From: CAYWGR01 sp964458015
GTDB taxonomy: Bacteria > Planctomycetota > Planctomycetia > Pirellulales > Thermoguttaceae
DNA length: 64,000 nt
Direction of reading: 5' to 3'
NCBI GenBank assembly: GCA_964458015.1
Contig: CAYWGR010000002.1
Coordinates: 1 to 64,000, forward strand
Shown here: positions 15,486-25,135 of the stretch, piece after piece
Layout: the number at the start of each line of letters is the position of its first letter
Numbering within the stretch: the first letter of the stretch is position 1
Made by a program: the position numbers and the translations under genes
Notes under the pieces: generated by a model
Database searches by the model: none
What the model was told of the DNA's origin: nothing
Seen by the model: only the letters and a program-made list of their open reading frames with translations

Positions 15486-18053
15486 TCACGGTGTTATGCG
15501 GGCATATTCCACGAGCACGGATCCCGGCTTGGAATCAATCCGCACCTTAAGCGACGACAGATCTTGACCGTTTATACGTCGAGGCGCCGTCTTGTCGTAG
15601 GTTTCTCCGGTGATGGAAACCGAATATTCCGCTTTGGGATCAATGTTTTGCAGCTTGATTTCGCGCACGGCCTCTTGGTTCTCCGGACGACGAAAGACCA
15701 TCGCGCAGCCTTGTTTGAGGTCCGGCCGATCCAGTTGATAAGCGTACCAATCGGCCTGGCTTGTCGTCAGCGGCAGCAGCGGATAGAAGTCGCCCAAGAA
15801 CAGTGGGCGCAGCCGTTTAATTTCAACGATGGCTTGCTTCGCAAGTTTCGTGGGAAATTCATCGTGCAGGATTCTTTCATAGAAAACAACGCTGGAGGTC
15901 ATGGCACTCCGCACGCAATACGGATGCATGTCCCAAAGCGGGCCTGACTGGAACGGTATGTAGGATGCCAATCCCGACACGTGAACTTGATCGGCACAGG
16001 CCATTTTCGGCCAATACGAAGGCCCTTTAAGCCCTTCGCCGATGTCATTGAAATCGCTTCGCCAAAGTGGATAAGAACGAGAACAGGTTTCCAGATCAAT
16101 TCGCCGTCCGCCGCTTGCGCAGTTGTCGATGGTTAGTCCTGGATTTCGTTTGAGCAATTCATCCCAGAATTGATAAAGTCCTTCGACATAGAGCATTTCT
16201 GTGATTCCACGACCCTCCGAAGCATCATGATGTTGCCAATAGGGAAGCGGATCGAAGTTGAAGTCCTGCCGATAGATGTCAATGCCCCACTGTTTGATCC
16301 GTTGATCGAGAAAATCGATAAGAAACTGCCTGGCCTTGGGATCGCCGAGATTGAAAAGTCGATTGTCGTTGTTTAACTTGATCAGAAATTCAGGGTATTC
16401 TCGATCGAACTGCGTACCGCGATAGACCCGTTCTGGTTCAAACCAAAGGACGAACTTCATGCCCGCCTGATGAGCCGCGTCGCCAAGAGGGCGCAAACCG
16501 CGCGGAAAATCATTTGGGCGAGGATACCAATTGCCTACATTGGCAGCCCAATCTTGGGGATACCAATATGCATCCATCCAATACGCTTCAACACCCAACT
16601 CAGCCGACTTTCGAATAATCGCCAATTGGTTGCTTTCAGTTGCCGGCTGGTTGCTTCGATAAATCGTGCCGGCAGTGTTGTGGCATATCGGCGGAGCTGC
16701 CGGTTGACCGTTGCGCTGTTGCACATAGTGCGTCAGCATAAGCTGCCGAAATCGATTTTGGCCAACGATCATCGAATTGCCGGGATAGCGAAGCAACACG
16801 ATGCGCGGCGTTCGCACACGTTGTCCTGGACGCAAACGAAAATGCGTGGTTTCCATGCCGGCACAAACTCCCAACCCGCCTTTTGCATCGGATGCAAATT
16901 CCGCGGCCCATTGCCCCGTCCAGCCGATTGCCATGACCCATCCGCCGTTTGAGCCGGCCATATTAAAGAAAGGAAATGCAGAATGATTCGACGATCTGCC
17001 GCCGGTAGGAACAAACCGTTTGGATTTTCCAGGCGTCATGGATTCGTCGCACGGCATGAAAGAATCCGGGGCATATTTATCGCCGTTGGACCATCGCAAT
17101 GTAATGGGTTGGGAAGTCGTATCAAACAGATTATTGCAATGAAGCGGAAGAAATTGCTCAATGATGGGGGTATCGGCCGTGCCGGAATTTGTAAGATGAA
17201 ATACCCAATCTATTGCATTAAAATCCGCATGGAAGACAACTTCGCATTCCAAAATGAGCCCCGTCTTGGGATCCTTGTAGATGATCACATCGCGCCAACC
17301 TGATGACATCGGCGTCCGTTGCGAGGAGTAGGTCCATTGTGGCAAGAGTTCTGAAGAACTTACGCCGTCGTAAAGAAAAGAAAAGGGTGCGTTCAAATTG
17401 TTGTTCCCCGTCTCCATTGGAAACTCATCCAGATACCGCACCGATCCGTCTTGGAAACGTATAGCGGCATCGGCCCAAACGCACTGGTCACAGTCGCGGC
17501 CGTCCCCTCCGTCATCAACCGACAGAAAAAATTCTTTCGCTCCATGCAACGGCACTTGGATCGTTTCCGCGACATCAGAAAGCTTTTTCACCGGTGAGCC
17601 GAAAATACGTTGCTTGCCCGCATCGAGATAAAATCGGGCAGATGCGGTTTTCGGGTTGGATCGAGTGTTATGGTTGTTGTCGATCCCGATAATAGCTAAA
17701 AATTCATTCGCCGGTCGATCCAAGCATACTCTCACTCTTGCGGGAGCGTCCATAAACAACCCATGCGTATACTGCTTTTCGCCCAAGGTGAGCGGCGTAT
17801 TCCAAACCGTTTGTTTCTTGATTATTTTGTGGCTTTGGGAAATGATGTTTAATTTTGCACCCACGTTCTCACCAGAAGTGTTGATTTGCGGCTTGCTAAA
17901 AGCATGGTCTGTCCATTGCTGCACAGCGGCAGTTTCCGGAGCAGGGTTTTCCGAGGCGAACGCATTCTCGATACAGCAAAAGAAAAAATATTGTACTGAG
18001 AAAAGAAAAGTTGGCCCGCAATAGAGCAATTTTCGTGCAAGGTGTCGCAACAT
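15486..18053 (-). CDS. Secreted GH36-type alpha-galactosidase with NPCBM domain
   Basis: An 855-residue glycoside hydrolase. A hydrophobic N-terminus (about 8-33) should act as a signal peptide. Residues about 50-200 form an NPCBM-like carbohydrate-binding domain (GEKQYTHGLFMDAPARV, ANEFLAIIGIDNN, FFLSVDDGGDG). The GH-D catalytic part follows: GMKFVLWFEPERV at about 531-543, the putative nucleophile Asp597 in GIDIYRQDFNF, and the putative acid/base Asp667 in LWRSDFND, both at positions expected for GH36 melibiases. The enzyme would release terminal alpha-galactose (or a related residue) outside the cytoplasm. The gene heads the run leading to FAH, RhaT and the dehydrogenases. The extended CBM is common in bacterial outer-surface enzymes. 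Confidence 0.85.
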   Translation of the reverse strand: MLRHLARKLLYCGPTFLFSVQYFFFCCIENAFASENPAPETAAVQQWTDHAFSKPQINTSGENVGAKLNIISQSHKIIKKQTVWNTPLTLGEKQYTHGLFMDAPARVRVCLDRPANEFLAIIGIDNNHNTRSNPKTASARFYLDAGKQRIFGSPVKKLSDVAETIQVPLHGAKEFFLSVDDGGDGRDCDQCVWADAAIRFQDGSVRYLDEFPMETGNNNLNAPFSFLYDGVSSSELLPQWTYSSQRTPMSSGWRDVIIYKDPKTGLILECEVVFHADFNAIDWVFHLTNSGTADTPIIEQFLPLHCNNLFDTTSQPITLRWSNGDKYAPDSFMPCDESMTPGKSKRFVPTGGRSSNHSAFPFFNMAGSNGGWVMAIGWTGQWAAEFASDAKGGLGVCAGMETTHFRLRPGQRVRTPRIVLLRYPGNSMIVGQNRFRQLMLTHYVQQRNGQPAAPPICHNTAGTIYRSNQPATESNQLAIIRKSAELGVEAYWMDAYWYPQDWAANVGNWYPRPNDFPRGLRPLGDAAHQAGMKFVLWFEPERVYRGTQFDREYPEFLIKLNNDNRLFNLGDPKARQFLIDFLDQRIKQWGIDIYRQDFNFDPLPYWQHHDASEGRGITEMLYVEGLYQFWDELLKRNPGLTIDNCASGGRRIDLETCSRSYPLWRSDFNDIGEGLKGPSYWPKMACADQVHVSGLASYIPFQSGPLWDMHPYCVRSAMTSSVVFYERILHDEFPTKLAKQAIVEIKRLRPLFLGDFYPLLPLTTSQADWYAYQLDRPDLKQGCAMVFRRPENQEAVREIKLQNIDPKAEYSVSITGETYDKTAPRRINGQDLSSLKVRIDSKPGSVLVEYARITP

Positions 18054-18145
18054 GGCAGGGTATCTCCATACGTTCAGACAGGATATTCTTTGCGAAGTTT
18101 TTCGCGAAGAACTCGGTAAGGGGGGGAAGTAAAACCGTAAACCAA

Positions 18146-18874
18146 CTAGGATTGACGGCGCGATTTACCTTGTTCCGGCTTCTCGCACTCTTGAAGCCGT
18201 CGCACTAAAAGGTTCATGTGATAATGAATGGCGGCTTCGGCCGCATCGGAATTGTGATTTTGGATGGCATCCACGATTGCCATGTGGCCTTGTCGGCTAA
18301 CCACCCGTTGCCGCGGTTTCGGCGTCGTCCGCAACATTCCTTCATAGATGAACTCTTGAAGAATCTCCAAGACATTCACCATCAGCTTATTGCCGGTAAT
18401 TTCAATCAATCGGAGATGGAACCGCAGGTCTAGCTGCATGGCCTTTTCGTAATCCTGGTTCTCGTCTTCCATTTCGTCGCAAATCAATGCCAGCTCGACG
18501 ATATCTTGTTCCGTGGCAATGTTGGCTGCCTGTCGTGCCGCATGGGCTTCGATGGCTTCGCGAAGTTCGACAAATCGAATCAACTCGTCGGAAGATAGAG
18601 CCATGGCCGTTCGCACCAGTCGAATGCAATTGACAAGATTGTTGCGATCGGCGACGTAGGTTCCCACGCCGCGTCGAATCGTCACAAGGCCGATGGTCTG
18701 CAAGCGCTTGATCGCTTCGCGCAAGACGGTTCGGCTCACGCCTAGCTGGGAAACCAACTCCGGTTCGGGCGGCAAGCGATCGCCGCTGCTCAGATTGCCG
18801 CTTTCGATGGATTGTCGCAGCCGTTCGACAACAACGTCCACAAGAGGGGTGCGTTGCACGGATTTCAATTTCAT
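18146..18874 (-). CDS. FadR-subfamily GntR transcriptional regulator
   Basis: The 242-residue regulator starts after a strong ribosome site (CAAGGAGTAGAAA then ATG). Residues about 10-75 are the GntR winged helix (VVVERLRQSIESGNLSSGDRLP, LGVSRTVLREAIKRL, IRRGVGTYV). Residues about 90-225 are an all-helical FCD ligand-binding domain with metal-type positions (Asp, His, His) in DLRFHLRLIEITGN and GHMAIVDAIQNH. FCD regulators sense sugar acids or carboxylates and repress catabolic genes. Its gene lies in the middle of the cluster, and it is the natural candidate to bind the GACATATGATGTC palindromes at 9.9 and 24.8 kb. The operator specificity is an inference. Confidence 0.9.
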   Translation of the reverse strand: MKLKSVQRTPLVDVVVERLRQSIESGNLSSGDRLPPEPELVSQLGVSRTVLREAIKRLQTIGLVTIRRGVGTYVADRNNLVNCIRLVRTAMALSSDELIRFVELREAIEAHAARQAANIATEQDIVELALICDEMEDENQDYEKAMQLDLRFHLRLIEITGNKLMVNVLEILQEFIYEGMLRTTPKPRQRVVSRQGHMAIVDAIQNHNSDAAEAAIHYHMNLLVRRLQECEKPEQGKSRRQS

Positions 18875-18933
18875 TTTCTACTCCTTGATTCCCTTATATA
18901 CCCCGCCGTATCGAAGGTAATTTCCAATCCCCT

Positions 18934-19950
18934 TCAAAAAACGCCGCCGAGTGGAAAGCCATCGCCGATCCACCCCATGTTTCGCCAAACGGTTGCATCA
19001 ATTCCATCGGAGAAGAATTGTAAACTGCCATCGCAGAGTAGTCCATTGACCCCTCCCGGATGATGGCTCCTGGCCCCGGCGGAATTGGATTCATAACCTC
19101 CTCCTACGCAGGGAAGGTTTTCTTCCGGAAAGCTGTTGTTTCCCCCCTGGCAGAAAGTTGGATAATCCAACAGATTGTCAGGCACGCTGGAGTTCGGCGT
19201 GTTGGCCACGTAAAGCATCTGCGAGCCTGCCCGGGTCGTATAGATATATCCGCGCTGGTCACTGGTGTGACCGGTCAGGTATTCCGCCAGGGCAAGCGTA
19301 TTGCTCGTGCCATCCCGAATCTGTGCGACACTCGTCGAACGATAGAGCCGAAAAACCGTTCGCATCGTTGGCGCAAAAGCTGAACTGCCGATGCCTTCGG
19401 CCATGGCGTCTCCGTCGTTCAAACCGGAGAAGATCCCAAGATAGTTGCTTACAAAAATGTTGACGGCTGTATCGTGCGACTCACCCGGATTAAAATTGGG
19501 AGAAGATTTTGTCGCGCCGCCGACTCCATCGCTGGGACAAAGAAACTGGGAAACCGAGATGTCGCGGATTGACTTCGGCCAGACGGACGCCGCCGTTCCA
19601 TCCCACGGATTGACATTCAACTTCTGGACTGTCGAAAAACCCTGACTCAAGGCCTCTTGCTCCATATAAGGCAATAGTGCGTGCAAAAAATACGGCCATT
19701 CCGGCCCCATCCGCGCTCCGATCGGAAACGTGTTGTTTGCACTTTCATAGTTGTGCAGCGCCAATCCGATCTGTCTCAGATTGTTCGAGCACTGGACGCG
19801 CCGTGCTGCCTCGCGTGCCGATTGCACTGCCGGCAACAACAGCGAGATTAAAATGCCGATAATCGTTATTACCACAAGCAGCTCGACCAAAGTAAAGCCC
19901 GTTTTCACGGAAGACGCAACTCCACGGCAAAGGCTGTTCCCCATATTCAT
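18934..19950 (-). CDS. DUF1559 pseudopilin-like protein
   Basis: A 338-residue planctomycete-type protein. The start at 19950 is preferred because GGGGGG precedes it by 8 bases; the longer frame begins with TTG. The N-terminus is a class III prepilin signal, KTG then [20 protein letters not shown], with cleavage expected after Gly and Glu at +5. The helix leads into [25 protein letters not shown], the DUF1559 hallmark, and a C-terminal H-x-DG motif ([12 protein letters not shown]) closes the domain. Planctomycetes encode dozens of such proteins near carbohydrate-use loci, and a role in substrate capture by surface fibres has been suggested. It lies 33 bases downstream of the GH2 gene, between it and the regulator. 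Confidence 0.9.
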   Translation of the reverse strand: MNMGNSLCRGVASSVKTGFTLVELLVVITIIGILISLLLPAVQSAREAARRVQCSNNLRQIGLALHNYESANNTFPIGARMGPEWPYFLHALLPYMEQEALSQGFSTVQKLNVNPWDGTAASVWPKSIRDISVSQFLCPSDGVGGATKSSPNFNPGESHDTAVNIFVSNYLGIFSGLNDGDAMAEGIGSSAFAPTMRTVFRLYRSTSVAQIRDGTSNTLALAEYLTGHTSDQRGYIYTTRAGSQMLYVANTPNSSVPDNLLDYPTFCQGGNNSFPEENLPCVGGGYESNSAGARSHHPGGVNGLLCDGSLQFFSDGIDATVWRNMGWIGDGFPLGGVF

Positions 19951-19983
19951 GGTTCGTCCCCCCAACGATTGATTTGCGCGTTT

Positions 19984-22900
19984 CTATTTACTTCCTACGA
20001 TGTGGAACAACTTGCTCAACTCCTCACTCGTAATCGCCGGAGACGCTGGTGCAAATTTCTCCGATGTAGCGTATTCAATCAAACTATCAAGCATGGCGCC
20101 CGCTTCCGGTTGTTGCAATTCAAGACCGCGGACCAGCCGAAGGGTGCAAATCAAAATTTTGCCGTTTTCTGCTTTGCCTTCACAGATGATGCCGTGCCGA
20201 TACATCTTCCACCGATTTTTCGGCACAAACCATTCCGTTCCGAGGCTCGGGTCATGGTCCTGGCAAAGTCCCCAGACGATTGGAACCAGTTTCTCTCGTC
20301 CGATCGAGCCTTTTTCGGTGAGGGCAAGCGACTCCAAATTTCCATCAAATAGGCGATAAAATTGAAGATCACAGAATCCGTCATTTGTAAACCGCGACAA
20401 AGACGGATGCTTTTCAATCACCGTGCCCGAGGAACGTATCCACTGGGGATAGAACGTGAAAGTGCCGGGTTGCGTTAAAACGCCCTGTTCGGCCAGTAAA
20501 AGGACGGAGCGGCCATGAGCCAAGTCTTGCAAAACATCGTGCGTCACACGATTCGCCAATACCAACTTGGCCTGCTCGGCCGGTCGATTGGCCTCAATGG
20601 CATATCGCTTATCAAGCGATGCAATGCCGGTCCTGTTGAGAATCGGCCGACCGCGAAGCGACTCGACATTAGCGGCAAATACCCAAAAGTCCCATTGATT
20701 TTCCTGCCGACATGCTTTGCTCTCCAGGAGAACGTGAAGCCGTAATTTTTGGGATGTTCCCAAGAACGGCGGTTGGATCGCAATCGTCCCCAGCGTTTTC
20801 ACTTGCCCCACGGCAACCTGCACTTTTTCGATCGTGCTCTTCTGCAATACTTGATCGCCGGCAGAAATTGTCCACAATACACGGCCATCCTTAATCGGCT
20901 CTGCACCGTAGTGCGATATTTTTAACAAAACATTGCGAACTTTGCCGGCCTCCAAAACTCGATCTGCCAAGCCGACGTCCGCCAGCAATACGGTTTCGCG
21001 GTTGAACTGAAGGACCGGCTCCGGCGTTGGGAATTTGTCGGGCTTGTAGACCGTATTGAACATGCCGTAAGTCGTCATTTCTCCTTCCGGCCCGGCCGGA
21101 AAATCCGTCATGCACCAATAGGCGTAACCATCCATCGTTGGAGAATGCCGGGTGGATTCAAAATAATGCTTGAGGTAACCACGGAACAGTTGCAGCGAAC
21201 GCTCGCGAATTTCGGGATAACGATCTGAAAGTCCCAGATCCGTAATCTGCTTTCGGGCATGACCAACGCTGTTGGGATCCTGATAGATTCCCGTCCATGC
21301 TGCATCGGCCGTGATGTCGGGCAACGGCCCAATGTAGCTATTCGGAAATTCGTGCCAGATTTGCGGTCGTTCTTGGTACATTTTGTCGTCGGCCGCCGAG
21401 TCATCGCTGATACAACGGCCAATCCGCGCATCGGCAACCACCGTGGCCATTTTTACTTTTTCGCTCTTATCGAAATGGCCGTTGATGAAAAGCTTTAGCA
21501 CATTGCCGTCATACGTAATCCCGATATGATTCCACTGCCCAGCCGCGAGTGCTGCGTTAGAATGCAAAACCGTGTTGCCATATTGCCCCAGCATCAGCTT
21601 CCCAGACCCAGTGCCGTCATCGGCAATTACGAATCCCATTCCAGAACTCGCTGCGCCATAGGCAAAGGGAGTTCCATAACTGCCCGGTGTAAATCGGTCG
21701 GGCTTGACCCACAATGAAATGCTAAACGGCTCGCTACCGGCCGAAAACGTACTCTGGGCCGTGTTTTTCAGCCGAACACCCTTTCGCCGTGCGTCGGTAT
21801 GAATCGCACGACTTGATGCAAACGCCCCAGGACGGCCCAAATCCTCGGCGGCCATCGTCGTATCATAGATGCCAGGATGATTTCCTTCGCTGGAATCCAT
21901 CGCCTTGCCGACTTCCGTCTCCTCGAATCGCCAGTAGCCCGAGGGCCGCAATGACTGGACCGTTTTTACATACATTCCGCTCTCGGCCGACTTTTGATCT
22001 ACGATCTTAGCAATTTCCATGTCGTCCAAAGCGCGTTTGAAGTAGGCTACTTCGTCGATCAAACCGAAAAAAGGTTGTTCAGGCGAGGAGTTTTGCCGGT
22101 TCCCATCGAATCGTCCGAATTGCGTGATAATATCCGTCGGAAAAACATCCGTACCGTCGGAGGCCACGAAAAACCGCGTTGGATCCAGTCTTTTGAACTC
22201 CCGTTGAGCGAAAAGAAGGTAGTCCATCCACTCCCGGTCAGGTACTGCTCCTTGGCAGCTAAACAACTCGTTGCCCGCACTCCAGATGTACCACGAAGGA
22301 TGATTGCGGAATGTCCTGACGATTCTCGCTACGTCTTTACGCAGCAACGGAATCGTGGTTTTGTCTCTCGTATACTCGTGCCCTTCGGCCATCACAAGCA
22401 CGCCGACCTCGTCGGCCGCCTGGAAGTATTCGGGAATCGGCGTATTGCCTAGAAAGCGTACTCCGTTAAAGCCATATCGTTTGAGCTGTTTCAAACGATC
22501 GATATAGATCTGCTTGTCGGGATACTGCATTCCACGGATCACCTCAACCGTGTCGTCGCCGATGCCGCGGACAAAATACGGCTGCCCGTTGAGCAACAGC
22601 ACTCCCCCAGGCCCGACCTCGAATTGCCGCATGCCAAAGCGGTCATGCACGGTATCGATTGTCTCGCCGTTAGCTGCTAACGAGATCTCGACATTGTATA
22701 AGAAAGGATCTTCCGGCGACCAAGTGTGCATTGCCGGCATGGCAATGTTGACGGTCATGCAGTCGCTTTCCTCTCGTCCTTCAGCAATAAGGGCTTCTCC
22801 GCGTCCCTCCACGGCATCGCCGCCGCTTACTGGTGTAATACGAACTTGCAAATCGCCCTTCCATACCTGCTTGTCTGTACGGCGTAAGAGACTCACCTGA

Positions 22901-23529
22901 ACGCTAGCCGTCTTGTTCTTTACATCAGGAATCACAAAAACATCTTGAATCGCCGTGTCCGGCCTTGCTTCGCAATGTACCGGACGATAGAGACCGCCCC
23001 AACGGCACATGAAATTCACAACGCCGCCGGATGCCAAGCCCGTGCTGTCCACACGACAGGCAATCACGTTTTCGCCGCCCGGCTTCACTGCATCCGTAAT
23101 GTCGAATTCCCAAGGAACCGTGCTGCTTTCAGTCGAGCCGACCTTCACTCCGTTGACATACACCTCTGCCGTGTTGGTCACGCCGCCGAAACAAAGCCAA
23201 ATCCGCTTGCCGGCCCATGCGGCAGGCACATTCATGGTTCGACGATACCATGCCTTGCCTTGATAATCATGGCGAAGATGGGAGTTGCTTGGACCAAAAC
23301 CTTGCGATTGCCAGTTGCCGGGCACTTGAATCTTGTCGGGAAATGCAACGTCCGCTGCAAACCATCGCCCTGCAACGCCTTCATCCTTGGGGTCTAAACG
23401 GAATTGCCACGTTCCATTGAGATCTGCATGAACCTTTGCGTCCCGTTCAGCCGCGACCGTCCGATCGGCAGGAAAAAGACTGATGCCAAGGACGATTGGA
23501 AGCAGCCATGTTGTCGTTGCTCGTTGCAT
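19984..23529 (-). CDS. Secreted GH2 glycoside hydrolase with inserted, permuted LamG domain
   Basis: A 1181-residue exported enzyme with a signal peptide to about residue 27. The GH2 sugar-binding domain (about 35-190), Ig-like domain (about 195-305) and TIM barrel (from about 306) are present. The acid/base Glu421 is in WSAGNELF; the likely nucleophile is Glu727 in QIWHEFPN. Between them, residues about 471-716 are a LamG/concanavalin-like domain whose segments are in rotated order: the strand normally last (PFFGLIDEVAYFKRAL, about 486-501) precedes the normally first part (YVKTVQSLRPSGYWRFEE, about 520-537) and the core (PFSISLWVKP at 601, AGQWNHIGITYDG at 663). About 330 further residues follow the barrel. 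The enzyme probably attacks a galactoside-, glucuronide- or mannoside-type substrate. It shares the 24.8 kb promoter with the LamG gene. Confidence 0.87.
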   Translation of the reverse strand: MQRATTTWLLPIVLGISLFPADRTVAAERDAKVHADLNGTWQFRLDPKDEGVAGRWFAADVAFPDKIQVPGNWQSQGFGPSNSHLRHDYQGKAWYRRTMNVPAAWAGKRIWLCFGGVTNTAEVYVNGVKVGSTESSTVPWEFDITDAVKPGGENVIACRVDSTGLASGGVVNFMCRWGGLYRPVHCEARPDTAIQDVFVIPDVKNKTASVQVSLLRRTDKQVWKGDLQVRITPVSGGDAVEGRGEALIAEGREESDCMTVNIAMPAMHTWSPEDPFLYNVEISLAANGETIDTVHDRFGMRQFEVGPGGVLLLNGQPYFVRGIGDDTVEVIRGMQYPDKQIYIDRLKQLKRYGFNGVRFLGNTPIPEYFQAADEVGVLVMAEGHEYTRDKTTIPLLRKDVARIVRTFRNHPSWYIWSAGNELFSCQGAVPDREWMDYLLFAQREFKRLDPTRFFVASDGTDVFPTDIITQFGRFDGNRQNSSPEQPFFGLIDEVAYFKRALDDMEIAKIVDQKSAESGMYVKTVQSLRPSGYWRFEETEVGKAMDSSEGNHPGIYDTTMAAEDLGRPGAFASSRAIHTDARRKGVRLKNTAQSTFSAGSEPFSISLWVKPDRFTPGSYGTPFAYGAASSGMGFVIADDGTGSGKLMLGQYGNTVLHSNAALAAGQWNHIGITYDGNVLKLFINGHFDKSEKVKMATVVADARIGRCISDDSAADDKMYQERPQIWHEFPNSYIGPLPDITADAAWTGIYQDPNSVGHARKQITDLGLSDRYPEIRERSLQLFRGYLKHYFESTRHSPTMDGYAYWCMTDFPAGPEGEMTTYGMFNTVYKPDKFPTPEPVLQFNRETVLLADVGLADRVLEAGKVRNVLLKISHYGAEPIKDGRVLWTISAGDQVLQKSTIEKVQVAVGQVKTLGTIAIQPPFLGTSQKLRLHVLLESKACRQENQWDFWVFAANVESLRGRPILNRTGIASLDKRYAIEANRPAEQAKLVLANRVTHDVLQDLAHGRSVLLLAEQGVLTQPGTFTFYPQWIRSSGTVIEKHPSLSRFTNDGFCDLQFYRLFDGNLESLALTEKGSIGREKLVPIVWGLCQDHDPSLGTEWFVPKNRWKMYRHGIICEGKAENGKILICTLRLVRGLELQQPEAGAMLDSLIEYATSEKFAPASPAITSEELSKLFHIVGSK

Positions 23530-23692
23530 GATTCTGTCCTGACTTGCGGCAATATGGTTTGAATGAATTCCACCGAGGCTGCTGTTTACGAATTCCGCCT
23601 CGACGGATTGTCAGTGCATTTCTCGGTAACGGATCCAGTACTACTTACCTTGTACCGAAGCTTCAGCTAGGACCGTTAGTTTTTTTTCTCTC

Positions 23693-23763
23693 GTTCCGAA
23701 GCTCGGGCTTCGGAACGACGCCTAAAGCTAGCCAGAGGTTCCCAAGCCGGAGCTTGGGAACCA
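23693..23763. repeat. Paired perfect hairpin repeats
   Basis: Two perfect inverted repeats stand side by side: 23693-23718 has 11-base arms CGTTCCGAAGC/GCTTCGGAACG around TCGG, and 23738-23763 has arms GGTTCCCAAGC/GCTTGGGAACC around CGGA. This family of short palindromes is common between genes in planctomycetes and cyanobacteria and often yields spurious LVPKLQLGN-type translations. Here it lies between the LamG and GH2 genes, where it could attenuate transcription or protect an mRNA end. Confidence 0.75.
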
Positions 23764-23808
23764 GAATTATTCTTTTTGAGATATTCCAAATCACAACGCA
23801 ATCAACGG

Positions 23809-24612
23809 TTACTTCCGTTTTCTCCAGGCATAAGCCAGCAATCCCACAATGCCCATCACTGACAAAATAAATGTAGACGGTTCGGGAATCGCAGCATTGC
23901 CCAGATTGATCATCTGTGCATCGGAAAGCGCCGTGCCATTCCAATAGGCAAATTCATCGAGTTGGCCTGAGTAACACTGAAGGTTGCCAACAAGAGCGCC
24001 CAAACAACCGGAAGACGCTCCGATATCCATGGTAACGGCCGCGGAATTGTCGTACTGGCCGTTTAAAAACAGCTTCATTGTTGAGCCGTCAAAACTAAGA
24101 CCGATGTGGTTCCATTCTCCGGCGGTCAGTTCTCCCACCGAATCGAGAATGTTGCCGTTATACTTTCCAATGGAAAGATGTCCGGCATCAAGAGCTGACT
24201 CGGCCACAATCAACGCCTTCCCGATATCTCCTTGGCCATAGCTGATCGGCGTTTGCCAGTCGCCCAGGGATGAGGGCTTCACCCAAAGCGATAGACTGAA
24301 AGAAGAGTTGCCCGTCGCCCAAAGATTGTAAATGTCAACGACCGCTTGTGTACCGCCGATGGCACTGTCGGAATCATAAGGAGAGAGCGCGCCGGGAGTC
24401 TGATTCAAGTCCGGTGTGTAATCATGGACGCCGTTGATATTGTTTCCGCTGGAATCATAAACCGTGCCTACGACGGACTCGTTAAGACGGTAATACCCTG
24501 TGGGATCAAGGCCTTGGACGTAATCAACGTAACCTCCCCACGATAGCGCCGCATTGGCGACAACAACCAGGAACCAAGCCGAGCAAACCAGCATTTTGCA
24601 GACGTTACGCAT
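23809..24612 (-). CDS. LamG-domain PEP-CTERM protein
   Basis: A 267-residue exported protein. The start MRNVCKMLVCSAWFLVV is supported by TAGGAGTGGAGCAC upstream; the longer frame to 24684 lacks this. After the signal peptide, a single LamG jellyroll runs from YVDYVQGLDPTGYYRLNE through FSLSLWVKPSSL, AGEWNHIGLSFDG and FLNGQYDNSA to SGQLDEFAYWNGTALSDAQ, the normal order of segments. The C-terminus is a PEP-CTERM sorting signal: PEPST, a hydrophobic helix (FILSVMGIVGLLAYAW) and RKRK. The exosortase system would process it at the cell surface. It is the first gene behind the 24.8 kb promoter and probably binds the saccharide attacked by the downstream GH2 enzyme. Confidence 0.88.
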   Translation of the reverse strand: MRNVCKMLVCSAWFLVVVANAALSWGGYVDYVQGLDPTGYYRLNESVVGTVYDSSGNNINGVHDYTPDLNQTPGALSPYDSDSAIGGTQAVVDIYNLWATGNSSFSLSLWVKPSSLGDWQTPISYGQGDIGKALIVAESALDAGHLSIGKYNGNILDSVGELTAGEWNHIGLSFDGSTMKLFLNGQYDNSAAVTMDIGASSGCLGALVGNLQCYSGQLDEFAYWNGTALSDAQMINLGNAAIPEPSTFILSVMGIVGLLAYAWRKRK

Positions 24613-24794
24613 GTGCTCCACTCCTATACAGAAAAGTGCCACGCCATCGCAGCATGGGGACGGCAACATGCCGACGACAATCAATCCCTTGCCGCGAGTC
24701 TCGCCTCCATCTCTTGCCCGCTTCTCGTTGCGTTACAGTTTTTGAAGTATCGAATCAGAACCCCGGGGCAGATGCCATATGCTGTCAGACGCAT

Positions 24795-24837
24795 GACATC
24801 ATATGTCTCAGTATAGGAATTTCCTCCACCTTGTCAA
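24795..24837 (-). promoter_or_regulatory. Sigma-70 promoter with GACATATGATGTC operator
   Basis: Minus-strand TTGACA (24837-24832), a 16-base spacer, TATACT (24815-24810), then the 13-base dyad GACATATGATGTC (24807-24795). Spacer length, box quality and operator position match the promoter at 9908-9948 almost exactly. It should initiate the LamG-GH2 transcript. The 24613-24790 leader and the DNA from 24840 to 25130 hold no gene that can be supported. Confidence 0.7.
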
Positions 24838-25135
24838 CAGGTTGGTCAAAGATTTCTGCGAAAGGGAATAATCCGCCAAAGCGGACTAGATACCGAAAAA
24901 CCGGACGTGCTTGTCTGATAAGGAGTTGCGTAAGGAGCCCCACTTTATGACGTAACGAAGCAACTGCCTCGTAGTGTCGAGCCGGTGCATCGTGGCTATG
25001 CCGAGATCAGAGCAAGATTTTCCTTACAAGCGTAGGAATAATCTGAACCAGCGTCTATCGGCTGGAAGAGATGTTGGCTTTTCTATTCGCGTAGGTATTG
25101 TTCTGGATATCGTTGCTTAAACCGAGTCCCGAAAC

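Noticed and set aside
23663..23944. 93-codon minus-strand frame across the hairpin repeats
   Set aside because: It reads through the palindromes (LVPKLRLGNL), a typical spurious translation, and overlaps the LamG gene.
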